A DNA stretch of 64,000 nucleotides from Dechloromonas aromatica (nom. nud.) (GTDB taxonomy: Bacteria; Pseudomonadota; Gammaproteobacteria; Burkholderiales; Rhodocyclaceae): assembly GCA_017848965.1 (NCBI GenBank), contig JAFIHA010000059.1, positions 1-64,000 on the forward strand. The letters are read 5' to 3'. The notes under the pieces were generated by a model. That model was not told where the DNA came from and made no database searches. It worked only from the letters and a program-made list of their open reading frames with translations. The position numbers and the translations under genes were made by a program. This document shows positions 9,609-19,415 of the stretch, piece by piece; position 1 is the stretch's first letter; each line of letters opens with the position of its first letter.

Positions 9609-10931
9609 TTGGCAGCAAATCCGAATACCGTTGGCAAGGGTGGCAAGTTTGGCGATCTCAAGCGCCGGCTGTGGTTCCTGCTGGGCGCCCTGGTGGTTTA
9701 CCGCATTGGCGCGCACATTCCGGTTCCCGGTATCGACCCCAACGTTCTGGCCGATCTCTTCAATTCGCAGAAGGGCGGCATCCTGGGCATGTTCAACATG
9801 TTCTCGGGTGGCGCCCTGTCGCGATTCACCATTTTCGCACTGGGGATCATGCCGTACATCTCGGCATCGATCATCATGCAACTGATGAGCGTCGCCAGTC
9901 CGCAACTCGAAGCCCTGAAAAAGGAAGGCGAGGCCGGCCGGCGCAAGATCACTCAGTACACGCGTTACGGGACTGTTTTCCTCGCCCTTTTTCAGGGCAT
10001 CGGCATTGCCGTCGCCCTCGAGGCGCAGCAGGGCCTGGTCAACGATCCGGGGTTCATGTTCCGGCTGACCACGGTATCTACGCTGCTGACCGGTACCATG
10101 TTCCTGATGTGGCTCGGTGAACAGATCACCGAACGTGGGCTTGGCAACGGTATCTCTATCATCATCTTCGCCGGTATCGCCGCCGGTTTGCCGAATGCCA
10201 TCGGCGGCCTCCTCGAATTGGTTCGCACTGGTGGCATGCACCCGCTGACCGCGATCGTCATCTGTGCGCTGGTCGTCGTCGTCACCGCCTTCGTTGTGTT
10301 CGTCGAGCGTGGTCAGCGCAAGATTCTGGTGAACTACGCCAAGCGTCAGGTCGGCAACAAGATCTACGGTGGTCAGAGTTCGCATCTGCCGCTCAAGCTG
10401 AACATGTCCGGTGTCATTCCGCCGATCTTCGCCTCGTCGATCATCCTCTTTCCGGCCACCCTGGCTGGCTGGTTTGGTTCCAGCGAATCGATGTACTGGC
10501 TGAAAGACATGGCTTCCGTGCTTTCGCCGGGGCAACCGATCTATGTGATGCTCTACGCTGCGGCGATCATTTTCTTCTGCTTCTTCTATACTGCGCTGGT
10601 CTTCAATTCCAAGGAAACCGCAGACAACCTGAAGAAGAGTGGCGCTTTCGTGCCGGGTATTCGTCCCGGCGAGCAGACCGCACGCTACATCGACAAGATT
10701 CTGATGCGCTTGACCCTGATCGGTGCGGCCTACATTACCCTGGTCTGTCTGTTGCCTGAGTTTTTGATCCTGAAGTGGAACGTGCCGTTCTACTTTGGTG
10801 GTACCTCGCTGTTGATCATCGTCGTCGTGACCATGGACTTCATGTCGCAGGTTCAGGCCTACGTGATGTCACACCAGTACGAAAGTCTTCTGAAGAAGGC
10901 AAACTTCAAGGGTTCTCCGTTGATCAAGTAA
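9609..10931 (+). CDS. secY: Preprotein translocase subunit SecY
   Basis: SecY is the channel of the Sec translocon in the inner membrane. The 440-residue protein shows about ten hydrophobic segments, starting with [20 protein letters not shown]. The N-terminal motif [19 protein letters not shown] and the cytoplasmic loop [20 protein letters not shown] are diagnostic. The start is a TTG behind AGAGAGGG; no nearby ATG gives the conserved N-terminus. A rare start codon may limit SecY synthesis relative to ribosomal proteins (inference). Confidence 0.97.
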   Translation: MAANPNTVGKGGKFGDLKRRLWFLLGALVVYRIGAHIPVPGIDPNVLADLFNSQKGGILGMFNMFSGGALSRFTIFALGIMPYISASIIMQLMSVASPQLEALKKEGEAGRRKITQYTRYGTVFLALFQGIGIAVALEAQQGLVNDPGFMFRLTTVSTLLTGTMFLMWLGEQITERGLGNGISIIIFAGIAAGLPNAIGGLLELVRTGGMHPLTAIVICALVVVVTAFVVFVERGQRKILVNYAKRQVGNKIYGGQSSHLPLKLNMSGVIPPIFASSIILFPATLAGWFGSSESMYWLKDMASVLSPGQPIYVMLYAAAIIFFCFFYTALVFNSKETADNLKKSGAFVPGIRPGEQTARYIDKILMRLTLIGAAYITLVCLLPEFLILKWNVPFYFGGTSLLIIVVVTMDFMSQVQAYVMSHQYESLLKKANFKGSPLIK

Positions 10932-10935
10932 AGCG

Positions 10936-11154
10936 ATGGCTAAAGAAGACTACATCGAGATGCAGGGCGAGGTCATCGAAAACCTCCCCAACGCAACATT
11001 CAAGGTCAAGCTGGAAAACGGGCACGTCGTGCTGGGCTTCATCTCCGGGAAAATGCGCATGCACTACATCCGCATCCTGCCCGGCGACAAGGTCACGGTA
11101 CAGCTGACCCCGTACGATTTAAGCAAGGCCCGGATCGTTTTCCGGGCAAAGTAA
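10936..11154 (+). CDS. infA: Translation initiation factor IF-1
   Basis: This 72-residue OB-fold factor occupies the 30S A site during initiation. The sequence begins [20 protein letters not shown] and contains [20 protein letters not shown], the form seen next to secY in betaproteobacteria. A second infA paralogue elsewhere is common in this group, but this cannot be checked here. It starts four bases after the secY stop. Confidence 0.97.
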   Translation: MAKEDYIEMQGEVIENLPNATFKVKLENGHVVLGFISGKMRMHYIRILPGDKVTVQLTPYDLSKARIVFRAK

Positions 11155-11230
11155 ACAAGTTCTCTACGCAATAAACCGCAGGGCAAGGAATCACGGCTGC
11201 TTCCAAGCTCTCGCAGACGAGGAGTGAAAC

Positions 11231-11344
11231 ATGAAAGTGCAACCTTCAGTGAAGCGCGTTTGTCGCAATTGCAAGGTGATCCGTCGCAAGGGTGTCGTGC
11301 GCATCATTTGCAAGGATCCCCGTCATAAGCAGCGCCAGGGTTAA
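11231..11344 (+). CDS. rpmJ: 50S ribosomal protein L36, zinc-binding form
   Basis: This very small gene encodes 37 residues from the ATG at 11231 to [23 protein letters not shown], then [17 protein letters not shown]. Cys11, Cys14, Cys27 and His32 form the L36 zinc ribbon. GAGGAG lies upstream at 11219-11224. The position between infA and rpsM is the expected one. Confidence 0.96.
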   Translation: MKVQPSVKRVCRNCKVIRRKGVVRIICKDPRHKQRQG

Positions 11345-11350
11345 TTCCTG

Positions 11351-11373
11351 ACGAATTCGGCATTCGTTAATTT
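11351..11373 (+). promoter_or_regulatory. Small hairpin in the rpmJ-rpsM gap
   Basis: ACGAAT (11351-11356) pairs with ATTCGT (11362-11367) around TCGGC and is followed by TAATTTT. In E. coli the alpha operon starts at rpsM and is repressed by S4 through an mRNA pseudoknot here. The hairpin may be a remnant of such control or a weak attenuator; no full S4-type pseudoknot was recognised. Confidence 0.3.
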
Positions 11374-11394
11374 TAGAAATATTGGAGTGAGTCA

Positions 11395-11757
11395 ATGGCC
11401 CGTATTGCAGGGGTAAACATTCCGAACCACCAGCATGCCGAGATCGCCCTGACGGCGATTTTCGGCATTGGCCGCACCCGTGCGCAAAAGATTTGCGACG
11501 CGGCCGGCGTGGCTCGTACCACCAAAATGAAGGACCTGTCCGACGCGGACATGGACCGTTTGCGTGACGAAGTCGGCAAGTTCACCGTCGAAGGTGACCT
11601 GCGTCGCGAAGTCACGATGAACATCAAGCGCCTGATGGACCTCGGTTGCTACCGTGGTCTGCGTCACCGCAAGGGCTTGCCCTGCCGCGGTCAGCGCACG
11701 AAGACCAATGCCCGGACCCGCAAGGGGCCGCGCAAGGCCATCGCTGGTAAGAAGTAA
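11395..11757 (+). CDS. rpsM: 30S ribosomal protein S13
   Basis: This 120-residue protein of the 30S head contacts P-site tRNA and bridges to L5. It begins [20 protein letters not shown] and ends with the basic [30 protein letters not shown] precedes the start. It is the first gene of the alpha-operon block. Confidence 0.98.
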   Translation: MARIAGVNIPNHQHAEIALTAIFGIGRTRAQKICDAAGVARTTKMKDLSDADMDRLRDEVGKFTVEGDLRREVTMNIKRLMDLGCYRGLRHRKGLPCRGQRTKTNARTRKGPRKAIAGKK

Positions 11758-11769
11758 TAAGGACAGAAC

Positions 11770-12159
11770 ATGGCCAAGACCGTTACCAAAGTTCGCAAGA
11801 AGGTCAAGAAGAACGTCGCTGAGGGCATCGCCCACATCCACGCGTCGTTCAACAACACCATCATCACCATCACTGACCGTCAGGGCAACGCCCTGTCCTG
11901 GGCGACTTCCGGCGGTGCCGGCTTCCGCGGTTCGCGCAAGTCCACCCCGTTCGCCGCTCAGGTCGCTGCTGAAGCCGCCGGCAAGGCCGCTCAGGAATGC
12001 GGCGTGAAGAATCTGGAAGTGCGCATCAAGGGCCCCGGCCCTGGCCGCGAATCTTCTGTCCGTGCGCTCAACGCGCTGGGCATGAAGATCACCGCGATTT
12101 CCGACGTGACGCCGGTGCCGCACAACGGCTGCCGTCCGCCCAAGAAGCGCCGCATCTAA
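11770..12159 (+). CDS. rpsK: 30S ribosomal protein S11
   Basis: This 129-residue platform protein contains [20 protein letters not shown] and the C-terminal [18 protein letters not shown], both universal in the family. It lies 12 bases after rpsM. Confidence 0.98.
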   Translation: MAKTVTKVRKKVKKNVAEGIAHIHASFNNTIITITDRQGNALSWATSGGAGFRGSRKSTPFAAQVAAEAAGKAAQECGVKNLEVRIKGPGPGRESSVRALNALGMKITAISDVTPVPHNGCRPPKKRRI

Positions 12160-12171
12160 GGAGAAAGACAA

Positions 12172-12801
12172 GTGGCTCGTAATCTCGATCCGAAATGCCG
12201 TCAGTGCCGCCGCGAAGGCGAAAAGCTGTTCCTGAAGGGCGAAAAGTGCTTCACCGACAAGTGCGCCATCGAGCGCCGCTCGTACGCTCCTGGCCAGCAC
12301 GGCCAGAAGTCCGGCGCCCGTCTGTCCGACTACGGCGTCCATCTGCGTGCCAAGCAGAAGATCCGTCGCGTCTACGGTGTGCTTGAAGGCCAGTTCCGCA
12401 AGACCTTCGCCGAAGCCGAGCGCCGCAAGGGCCAGACCGGTGAAAACCTGCTGCAGCTGCTGGAAGCCCGCCTGGATTCCGTCGCCTACCGCATGGGCTT
12501 CGGCGCCTCGCGCACCGAATCCCGTCAGGTTGTCCGCCACAACGGCGTCCTGGTCAACGGCAAGCGCGTCAACATCCCGTCCTACCTGGTCAAGCCGGGT
12601 GACGTGGTGCAACTGACCGACCGTGCCCGCGCCTCGCTGCGCTGCAAGGCTGCGCTCGAAGCTGCCGAATCCCGCGGTTTCCCGGAATGGATTTCCGTCG
12701 ATGTCAAGGAAGGCAAGGGCACGTTCAAGGCCATGCCGCAGCGTTCGGAACTCCCGGCGACGCTGAACGAAGGTCTGGTCATCGAACTTTATTCGAAGTA
12801 A
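12172..12801 (+). CDS. rpsD: 30S ribosomal protein S4
   Basis: This 209-residue assembly initiator and fidelity protein has an S4 RNA-binding domain around LEARLDSVAYRMGFGASRTE and the zinc-like cysteine cluster CRQCRREGEKLFLKGEKC near the N-terminus. The start is GTG, with GGAGAAAGACAA upstream. S4 is the classical translational repressor of the alpha operon. Confidence 0.98.
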   Translation: MARNLDPKCRQCRREGEKLFLKGEKCFTDKCAIERRSYAPGQHGQKSGARLSDYGVHLRAKQKIRRVYGVLEGQFRKTFAEAERRKGQTGENLLQLLEARLDSVAYRMGFGASRTESRQVVRHNGVLVNGKRVNIPSYLVKPGDVVQLTDRARASLRCKAALEAAESRGFPEWISVDVKEGKGTFKAMPQRSELPATLNEGLVIELYSK

Positions 12802-12825
12802 CCCGCAAGCAGAGGAATCTAGCCC

Positions 12826-13800
12826 ATGCAAAGCAGTGGACTTCTCAAGCCCCGCATCATCGACGTGCAGAGTGTTTCGCCGGTCGAAGCCAAGGTGGTC
12901 ATGGAACCGTTCGAACGCGGTTTCGGTCACACCCTCGGCAACGCCCTGCGCCGCATCCTGTTGTCGTCGATGCCGGGCTACGCGCCGACGGAAGTGTCGA
13001 TCGACGGCGTGTTGCACGAGTATTCGACCATCGACGGTGTTCAGGAAGACGTCGTAGATATCCTCCTGAACCTGAAGGGCGTCGTCTTCAAGCTGCACAA
13101 CCGCGAAGTCGTCACCCTCAAGCTGGCCAAGGAAGGCGAGGGCGTGATTCGCGCTGGTGACATCGAGTTGCCGCACGACGTCGAGATCATCAATCCGGAA
13201 CACGTGATTGCCCACCTCTCCGCCGCCGGCAAGCTGGCGATGGAGATCAAGGTCGAACGTGGTCGCGGCTATGTGCCCGGCAACGTGCGCAACCTCGGCG
13301 ATTCGAAGACGATCGGTCAATTGGTTCTGGACGCTTCGTTCAGCCCGGTACGCCGGGTTGCCTACGCGGTCGAGAACGCCCGCGTCGAGCAACGTACCGA
13401 TCTGGACAAGTTGATCGTCGATATCGAAACCAACGGCGTCGTCGAGCCGGAAGAAGCGATTCGCTACGCCGCCCGCGTGCTGATCGAGCAGCTTTCGGTG
13501 TTCGCCGACCTGGAAGGTACGGCACCGGTGGCGGAAGCCTCCAAGCCGGCCCAGGTTGATCCGGTGCTGCTGCGCCCGGTTGATGATCTCGAATTGACGG
13601 TTCGTTCCGCGAACTGCCTCAAGGCCGAGAACATCTACTACATCGGCGACCTGATCCAGCGCACGGAAAACGAGCTGCTGAAGACCCCGAACCTGGGTCG
13701 CAAGTCGCTCAATGAAATCAAGGAAGTGCTTGCCGCACGTGGCCTCACGCTCGGCATGAAACTGGAAAATTGGCCGCCCGCCGGTCTGGAGAAGGCGTAA
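12826..13800 (+). CDS. rpoA: DNA-directed RNA polymerase subunit alpha
   Basis: This 324-residue subunit nucleates polymerase assembly. The N-terminal dimerisation domain shows [20 protein letters not shown]; the C-terminal domain, which binds UP elements and activators, shows [19 protein letters not shown] and [19 protein letters not shown]. The length is normal. It is preceded by AGAGGAATC and followed by rplQ, the standard order. Confidence 0.98.
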   Translation: MQSSGLLKPRIIDVQSVSPVEAKVVMEPFERGFGHTLGNALRRILLSSMPGYAPTEVSIDGVLHEYSTIDGVQEDVVDILLNLKGVVFKLHNREVVTLKLAKEGEGVIRAGDIELPHDVEIINPEHVIAHLSAAGKLAMEIKVERGRGYVPGNVRNLGDSKTIGQLVLDASFSPVRRVAYAVENARVEQRTDLDKLIVDIETNGVVEPEEAIRYAARVLIEQLSVFADLEGTAPVAEASKPAQVDPVLLRPVDDLELTVRSANCLKAENIYYIGDLIQRTENELLKTPNLGRKSLNEIKEVLAARGLTLGMKLENWPPAGLEKA

Positions 13801-13857
13801 GCCTTTTCCCGATCCGGGCAGTCAAGGGACGCCTGCAGAACATAGAAAGGATTAACC

Positions 13858-14259
13858 ATGCGTCACCGCAATGGACTTCGCAAACTGAACCGTACCAGCA
13901 GCCATCGCCTGGCGATGCTGCGCAACATGACCGTCTCGCTGCTCCGTCACGAAGCGATCAAGACCACGCTGCCCAAGGCCAAGGAACTGCGTCGCGTTGT
14001 CGAGCCGATGATCACCCTCGGCAAGACCCCGACCCTGGCCAACAAGCGCCTGGCCTTCGACCGTCTGCGTGACCGCGAGATCGTCGTCAAGCTGTTCGCC
14101 GAAATCGGCCCGCGTTACGCCACCCGCCCGGGTGGTTACCTGCGTATCCTGAAGTGCGGCTTCCGCGTTGGCGACAATGCGCCGATGGCTTTCGTCGAAC
14201 TTCTGGATCGTCCGGAACCGACTGAAGCGGTTGAAATCGCGGACGAAGCTGGCGAATAA
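13858..14259 (+). CDS. rplQ: 50S ribosomal protein L17
   Basis: This 133-residue protein begins [20 protein letters not shown] and contains [20 protein letters not shown]. It is the last gene of the ribosomal super-cluster; the terminator 22 bases downstream closes the transcription unit. AGAAAGGATT precedes the start. Confidence 0.98.
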   Translation: MRHRNGLRKLNRTSSHRLAMLRNMTVSLLRHEAIKTTLPKAKELRRVVEPMITLGKTPTLANKRLAFDRLRDREIVVKLFAEIGPRYATRPGGYLRILKCGFRVGDNAPMAFVELLDRPEPTEAVEIADEAGE

Positions 14260-14280
14260 GCCCAGTCAGTACGTCAAACA

Positions 14281-14307
14281 AAAAGGCCGGAGCGATCCGG
14301 CCTTTTT
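14281..14307 (+). terminator. Intrinsic terminator closing the ribosomal super-operon (probably bidirectional)
   Basis: AAAAGGCCGGA at 14281-14291 pairs with TCCGGCCTTTT at 14296-14306 around GCGA, ending in five T on the + strand and with an A-tract on the other side. It can also stop the convergent gene at 14326. Confidence 0.9.
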
Positions 14308-14325
14308 CATTTGCTGCTCCCCCGC

Positions 14326-15867
14326 TCAGGGGCAATCGATCAGCATCAGGGAAACATCGTCGGCGGCGGTGTTTTCGCCCAAGTGCGCGGCCAGTGCGGC
14401 TTCCAGTCGGTCGAAACGGCATTCTCGGGCGTGGCCGCGCAAGGCCGCCAGCACGCCTTCGCTGCCGAATTGGCGACCCGCGTTGTCAGCCGCTTCGAGC
14501 AGCCCATCCGAGTAGCACAATAGCTGGCTGCCCGGGTCCCAGGTGAAACAACGGGGCGAGCAATTGATCTGTTCGCTTTCCTGGATGCCCAGTGCAAGAT
14601 TCTCCGAGGCGAAGCGCAGTACCGGGTTGCCTTCCCGGTCGAGGAGGAAGGCTTCCGGGGTTCCGCCAATCCAGATCTCGCCGCTCATCTTGATTTCGTC
14701 CAGGCAGATCAAGGTGGCGGCGACGAAACGGCCGATCGGCATCGACTCCTTGAGCTGCTGGTTGAGTTCGAAGATCACTTCCGAGATGTCCACGTTCAGG
14801 CGAGTCATCCGGTAGAACAGTGCCAGAACCGGCAGCACACTGATTGCCGCCGGCAGGCCATGACCCGTCGCGTCGGCGAGCAGGGCGTAGAAGCGCCCCT
14901 CGGCGGAACGCGTGGCGGCAACAATGTCGCCGCTGAAGTTCTCGGTGGCGGTAACCTTGTAACGCAGCCGGGGGTCGCTAAGGCCCGGGCGGTGCAGTAG
15001 CTTTTCCATCAGGCGGACCGCCAGTTGCTGTTCGTTCTGGCTGTGGTCGTAATAGGTCTGCAGCAGCGCCGCGTTTTCCTGCAATTGGCGGGCGGCCTTA
15101 TGGCGCTCCGAAATGTCGCGGATGATGCAGACGTAGAGCCCCTCGTGGTCGATCGAAACTTCGGAGATGCCGATCTCGACCGGAAAGTCGGCGTGATCGC
15201 CGCGCCGACCGACGGTTTCCCGGTCCCTTCCCTTGTAGGCGCTGAGCGCGCAGATCGGTCGGCCATGGCGGTCGGTAGCGGTGTTGCCGGAAGGCAGCTC
15301 CGGTAACAAGGTACTGACCGGTTGCCCCAGCAGGTCGCGGATGCGGCGGCCGAAAATGCGTTCGGTTGCGCGGTTCAGACTCAGGATCTCGCCCTTGCAA
15401 TCGACCGTGATGATGGCGTCGAGGACGTTGTCGGAGATCGCCTGCAGACGCTCGAGCGATACCGCGGCACTCTGCTGTAGGGCCAGCGAGCGCTGCATCG
15501 AGCGCAATTTGGCTTCCAGAACGACGAAGTTGATCGGTTTTGTCAGGTAGTCGTCGGCGCCGGCCTCGAGGCCTTCGACCAGGTTCTCGTCGCGGTTGAG
15601 CGCCGACAGGAAAATGATCGGCACCCACTTGTCCTTGCTTGCCGCCTTGATCCGGCGGGCCGCCTCGAAACCATCCATGACCGGCATCATGATGTCGAGC
15701 AGAATCAGATCCGGGCGGTCCTTCAGAAAGCGCTGCACCGCCTGTTCGCCGTTCTCGGCGAGGATGACGTCATGCCCGAGCTTCTTCAGGAAGACCTGGA
15801 GAATATGCAGATTCGTGCGATTGTCGTCGACCGCCAGAACGCTCATCTTGTCGAATGCGTTGCTCAT
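14326..15867 (-). CDS. Response regulator with PAS and PP2C-type (SpoIIE/RsbU) phosphatase domains
   Basis: The 513-residue protein has three parts. A REC domain spans about 8-125, with acidic Asp14-Asp15, phosphoacceptor Asp58 (DLILLDIMMPVMDG) and Lys110. A PAS domain follows (about 140-265: ISDNVLDAIITVDCKGEILS). The C-terminal SpoIIE-like Ser/Thr phosphatase includes FYALLADATGHGLPAAIS and ends AADDVSLMLIDC. Such proteins act in partner-switching cascades that control anti-sigma factors or anti-sigma antagonists. No partner kinase or antagonist gene is adjacent, so the target is unknown. A TTCGAT-N6-ATCGAA repeat lies upstream at 15904-15921. Confidence 0.9.
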   Translation of the reverse strand: MSNAFDKMSVLAVDDNRTNLHILQVFLKKLGHDVILAENGEQAVQRFLKDRPDLILLDIMMPVMDGFEAARRIKAASKDKWVPIIFLSALNRDENLVEGLEAGADDYLTKPINFVVLEAKLRSMQRSLALQQSAAVSLERLQAISDNVLDAIITVDCKGEILSLNRATERIFGRRIRDLLGQPVSTLLPELPSGNTATDRHGRPICALSAYKGRDRETVGRRGDHADFPVEIGISEVSIDHEGLYVCIIRDISERHKAARQLQENAALLQTYYDHSQNEQQLAVRLMEKLLHRPGLSDPRLRYKVTATENFSGDIVAATRSAEGRFYALLADATGHGLPAAISVLPVLALFYRMTRLNVDISEVIFELNQQLKESMPIGRFVAATLICLDEIKMSGEIWIGGTPEAFLLDREGNPVLRFASENLALGIQESEQINCSPRCFTWDPGSQLLCYSDGLLEAADNAGRQFGSEGVLAALRGHARECRFDRLEAALAAHLGENTAADDVSLMLIDCP

Positions 15868-15982
15868 TTTTGCTGGCCTGTACTCACCGATGGAAAGCCG
15901 TTGTTCGATAATCCGATCGAATCATCTATGACTGGCGGATGCCGGCTAGGGCGCCATCCTACCATGTCGCGGGTGACGCCCA

Positions 15983-17779
15983 TCAAATGGCGCTCTCTCT
16001 TTGCTGTAGCAGCCACATGTTGGCATATTTTCCATTTTTTGCAACCAATTCAGTATGCGTGCCGCTTTCGACGATGCAACCGCCATCCATGACCAGAATG
16101 CGATCGGCGTTCATGATCGTGGACAGGCGATGGGCGATCACCAGCGTTGTCCTGCCGCGGGCGGCGAGTTCGAGCTGGGCCTGGATCGCTTTTTCGGTCG
16201 CCGAGTCGAGTGCCGAACTCGCTTCGTCGAAGATCAGGATGGGTGGGTTCTTGAGCAAGGCGCGGGCGATGGCGACGCGCTGCTTTTCGCCGCCGGAGAG
16301 TTTCAGGCCGCGCTCGCCGACGCGGGTGGCGTAGCCTTCGGGCAAGCGGCTGACGAAATCGTGCAGGCTGGCGGCGCGGGCGGCGGCGATCACTTCATCG
16401 TCGCTGGCGTCGGTGCGCCCGTAGCGGATGTTGTAAAGGATCGAGTCGTTGAACAGTACGGTGTCCTGCGGCACGATGCCGATCGCCGAGCGCAGGCTGT
16501 GCTGGGTCAGTTGCCGCAGATCGTTGCCGTTGATGCGGATGCTGCCGCCGGTGACGTCGTAGAAACGGAACAGCAGGCGGGCCAGCGTGGATTTTCCGGC
16601 GCCGCTATGACCGACGACGGCGACGGTGCTGCCGGCCGGCACGCTGAAGGTGACGGCGTGGAGAATCTGGCGGTTCGCCTCGTAGGCGAAGTCGACCCCG
16701 ATGAAATCGATCGTCATCGCCTGTCCGGCGGGCAAGGTCCGGGCGTCGGGCGCATCGGCAATCTCCCGATGTTCGTTGAGCAAGCCGAACATCCGCTCGA
16801 TGTCGGTGAGCGCCTGGCGCAGTTCGCGATAGACGATGCCGAGGAAGTTTAGCGGCAGATAGAGCTGGATCAGGAAGGCGTTGACCAGCACCAGGTCGCC
16901 GATCGTCATGGTGCCGGCGACGACGCCGCTCGCCGCGCGCCACATCATCGCCGTCACGCCAAGGGCAATGATCGCCTGCTGGCCGAGGTTGAGGGCGGCC
17001 AGCGTGGTCTGGCTACGCGTGCTGGCGTTCTCGAGTTGGCGTAGTTGCTGGTCGTAGCGGTCCGCTTCCCAGCTTTCATTGTTGAAATACTTGACCGTCT
17101 CGTAATTCAGCAGGCTGTCCACGGCGCGTGTGTTGGCCGCTGAGTCACTTTCGTTGACGGCGCGCCGGATGGCGATCCGCCAGTTGCTGACCTTGATCGT
17201 GAACAGCACGTAGGCGACCAGCGAAAGCACGGTGATGACGACGAAACCCGCATCGTAGCGAACGAAGAGAATGCCCAGGACGAGCGAGATTTCGACCAGC
17301 GTCGGCAGGATAGAGTAGAGCGAATACGAGATCAGGCTGGATATCGAGCGGGTGCCGCGCTCGATGTCGCGGGAGATGCCGCCGGTCTGCCGCTCCAGGT
17401 GAAAGCGCAACGACAGCGCGTGCAGATGCAGGAAGACCTCCAGCGCCACCTTGCGGATCGCACGCTGGGTGACCCGGGCGAAGAGGATTTCGCGCAGTTC
17501 GGTAAAGAGGGAGTTGCTGAAACGCAAACTTCCGTAGAGCGCCAGCAACATCACCGGCAGCGCCAGCAGATCGCCGGAGAGGCCGTCAATCATCTCCTTG
17601 AACACCAGCGGTACGCCGACGTTGGCCAGCTTGGCGGCGACCAGGCAGAGCAGGGCGCCGACGACGCGAGCGCGGTATTGCCAGAGGTAGGGGAAGAGCA
17701 GGCGCAGCGTCTGCCACACGTGCAGATCCGGCAGCGGCTGGCCGGCGGGCGGTTTGGGCAAGGCGGAGGCGCGACGCAT
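15983..17779 (-). CDS. Atm1-type ABC exporter (fused membrane and ATPase domains)
   Basis: The 598-residue half-transporter has a six-helix membrane domain (about 30-320) and an ATPase domain (about 355-590). The Walker A is GHSGAGKST (390-398), the signature LSGGE (494-498) and the Walker B region ends FDEASSALD. The block NYETVKYFNNE (225-235) is characteristic of the Atm1/ABCB7 group, whose bacterial members export glutathione-metal or glutathione persulfide species. Function as a glutathione-conjugate exporter is by family. The gene is divergent from the thioesterase at 17872, with 92 bases between them. Confidence 0.93.
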   Translation of the reverse strand: MRRASALPKPPAGQPLPDLHVWQTLRLLFPYLWQYRARVVGALLCLVAAKLANVGVPLVFKEMIDGLSGDLLALPVMLLALYGSLRFSNSLFTELREILFARVTQRAIRKVALEVFLHLHALSLRFHLERQTGGISRDIERGTRSISSLISYSLYSILPTLVEISLVLGILFVRYDAGFVVITVLSLVAYVLFTIKVSNWRIAIRRAVNESDSAANTRAVDSLLNYETVKYFNNESWEADRYDQQLRQLENASTRSQTTLAALNLGQQAIIALGVTAMMWRAASGVVAGTMTIGDLVLVNAFLIQLYLPLNFLGIVYRELRQALTDIERMFGLLNEHREIADAPDARTLPAGQAMTIDFIGVDFAYEANRQILHAVTFSVPAGSTVAVVGHSGAGKSTLARLLFRFYDVTGGSIRINGNDLRQLTQHSLRSAIGIVPQDTVLFNDSILYNIRYGRTDASDDEVIAAARAASLHDFVSRLPEGYATRVGERGLKLSGGEKQRVAIARALLKNPPILIFDEASSALDSATEKAIQAQLELAARGRTTLVIAHRLSTIMNADRILVMDGGCIVESGTHTELVAKNGKYANMWLLQQRESAI

Positions 17780-17871
17780 GGCTACTTGCGCGAGAAGAAA
17801 GGAGAGCGAGTATATGAAATCCGCCGCCTTTCCGGGAGAATCCCGATCATCCGCAAACCAATCGAAGAACC

Positions 17872-18267
17872 ATGCAAAGCGAACCCCTCCAGCTTCCCGA
17901 GCGGCAACCCACGCTGCGCGTCGTGCCGATGCCGGCCGACCTCAACCAGAACGGCGACGTCTTCGGCGGCTGGGTCATGGCCCAGGTCGACGTCGCCGGC
18001 GCCATCCCGGCGATGCGCCGGGCGCGCGGCCGGGTGGCGACGGTGTCGGTCAATTCCTTTCAGTTCCGGCAGGCAATCTCGGTCGGCGACATCGTCAGCC
18101 TCTACTCGGAAATCGTCCGCGTCGGCCGCACCTCGATCACCGTGCGCGTCGAGGTCTTTGCCGAACGTCATCACGATCGGCCGATCGTCGTCCGCGTCAC
18201 GCAGGCCGAGCTGACCTACGTCGCGATCGACGAAAGCGGCGCCAAGCGCGAACTTTCTGCCGAATGA
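17872..18267 (+). CDS. Acyl-CoA thioesterase, YciA-like hotdog protein
   Basis: This 131-residue protein is a single hotdog domain with the active-site motif NQNGDVFGGWVMAQVDVAG (about residues 25-43), as in YciA-type thioesterases that hydrolyse a broad range of acyl-CoAs. It is followed by a FadL-like porin, suggesting a loose link to fatty-acid handling, but the 62-base gap and palindrome suggest separate transcription. Confidence 0.88.
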   Translation: MQSEPLQLPERQPTLRVVPMPADLNQNGDVFGGWVMAQVDVAGAIPAMRRARGRVATVSVNSFQFRQAISVGDIVSLYSEIVRVGRTSITVRVEVFAERHHDRPIVVRVTQAELTYVAIDESGAKRELSAE

Positions 18268-18282
18268 AACACGGAAATGGAA

Positions 18283-18297
18283 TAAAATCGCGCGATT
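18283..18297 (+). promoter_or_regulatory. Candidate -10 element and 12-bp palindrome upstream of the FadL-like gene
   Basis: TAAAAT at 18283-18288 resembles a -10 box, without a convincing -35. It overlaps the perfect palindrome AATCGCGCGATT (18286-18297), which could be an operator. No regulator is identified. Confidence 0.35.
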
Positions 18298-18329
18298 GAA
18301 TTAATTGGAAGCCTTCGAGGAACGAAGCA

Positions 18330-19409
18330 ATGACCAAGCACACGATGCGTCTCCTGCCAGCCATGCTGCTGCTGGCCTATGCCGGCCTGGCGCCGGCGGC
18401 GGGTTTTCAGGCCCTCGAGCAGAATGCCAGCGGTCTGGGAACCGCTTACGCCGGTTCGGCGGCGATCGCCGACAGCGCGGCGACGATGTTCGCCAATCCG
18501 GCGGGTCTGACCCGTCTGGCGGGGTTCAATGTCTCGCTGGGCGCCGTCGGTGTCGCCGAAAGCTACAAGTTCCAGACCACCGCCGGTGTTTCGTCGGGCG
18601 GCGATGCAGGCAACACCAACGTGTTGCCGAACGCCTACGTCAGTTGGCAGGCGATGCCGGGCCTCAACTTCGGCTTCGGCGTTTCCCGCCCCTTCCTCAA
18701 CGACATCCAGTACAACGCCGGCTGGGTTGGCGCCGCTGACGGCATCAAGTCGGAAATCACCACGCTCAACCTTAATCCGGCGGTTGCCTATCAGGTCAAT
18801 GACAAGGTTTCGCTGGGCCTGGGACTCAACTACCAGCAACTGGACATGCACATGACCGCCACCGGCGGTGCCTTCAAGGGTGACGACAGCGCGCTCGGCT
18901 GGAACGCCGGTGCCCTGTTCACGCTCTCGCCGGCGATGCGCGTCGGTATCGCCTACCGCTCGAAGATCGACCACGACGTTGCCGGTCTGGATGTTGACAC
19001 ACCGGCCAGTGTGACCCTGTCGGTCTGGCAGCAGGTTTCCGATCACTGGGAAGCGATGGGCGACCTCTCCTATACCCACTGGAGCGGTGTCGATGACACC
19101 GACTTCGACAACTCCTGGCGCATCGCCTGGGGCACGGCGTACAAGCTCTCCGACGTGACCAAGCTCAAGTTCGGCGTCGCTTACGAGCGCAGCCCGGTCG
19201 GTACCAGCAACCGCCCGGTCCAGATGCCGGACAGCAACCGCCTGTGGCTGTCGCTTGGCGGTCAATGGAAGTTCGGCCGGGCCAGCCTGGTCGATGTCGG
19301 TTACGCCTACCGCTACATGCGCGACGCCAAGATCAACGACGGCGCTGCCGTCGGCAAGTACGAAAACGGCGCGCACGTCCTCGGCGTTCAATACACCGTC
19401 GGGTTCTAA
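18330..19409 (+). CDS. FadL/OmpP1-family outer-membrane porin
   Basis: The 359-residue protein has a signal peptide ending near Ala22 (LAPAAG), the FadL hatch motif GFQALEQNASGLGTAYAGSA right after cleavage, NPAGLTRL, and a beta-rich body ending in Phe, as expected for outer-membrane barrels. FadL proteins admit long-chain fatty acids or other hydrophobic compounds. At about 337 mature residues it is shorter than E. coli FadL (about 420), so the substrate is uncertain. It is followed within 7 bases by the DUF2802 gene. Confidence 0.9.
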   Translation: MTKHTMRLLPAMLLLAYAGLAPAAGFQALEQNASGLGTAYAGSAAIADSAATMFANPAGLTRLAGFNVSLGAVGVAESYKFQTTAGVSSGGDAGNTNVLPNAYVSWQAMPGLNFGFGVSRPFLNDIQYNAGWVGAADGIKSEITTLNLNPAVAYQVNDKVSLGLGLNYQQLDMHMTATGGAFKGDDSALGWNAGALFTLSPAMRVGIAYRSKIDHDVAGLDVDTPASVTLSVWQQVSDHWEAMGDLSYTHWSGVDDTDFDNSWRIAWGTAYKLSDVTKLKFGVAYERSPVGTSNRPVQMPDSNRLWLSLGGQWKFGRASLVDVGYAYRYMRDAKINDGAAVGKYENGAHVLGVQYTVGF

Positions 19410-19415
19410 GGGGTC

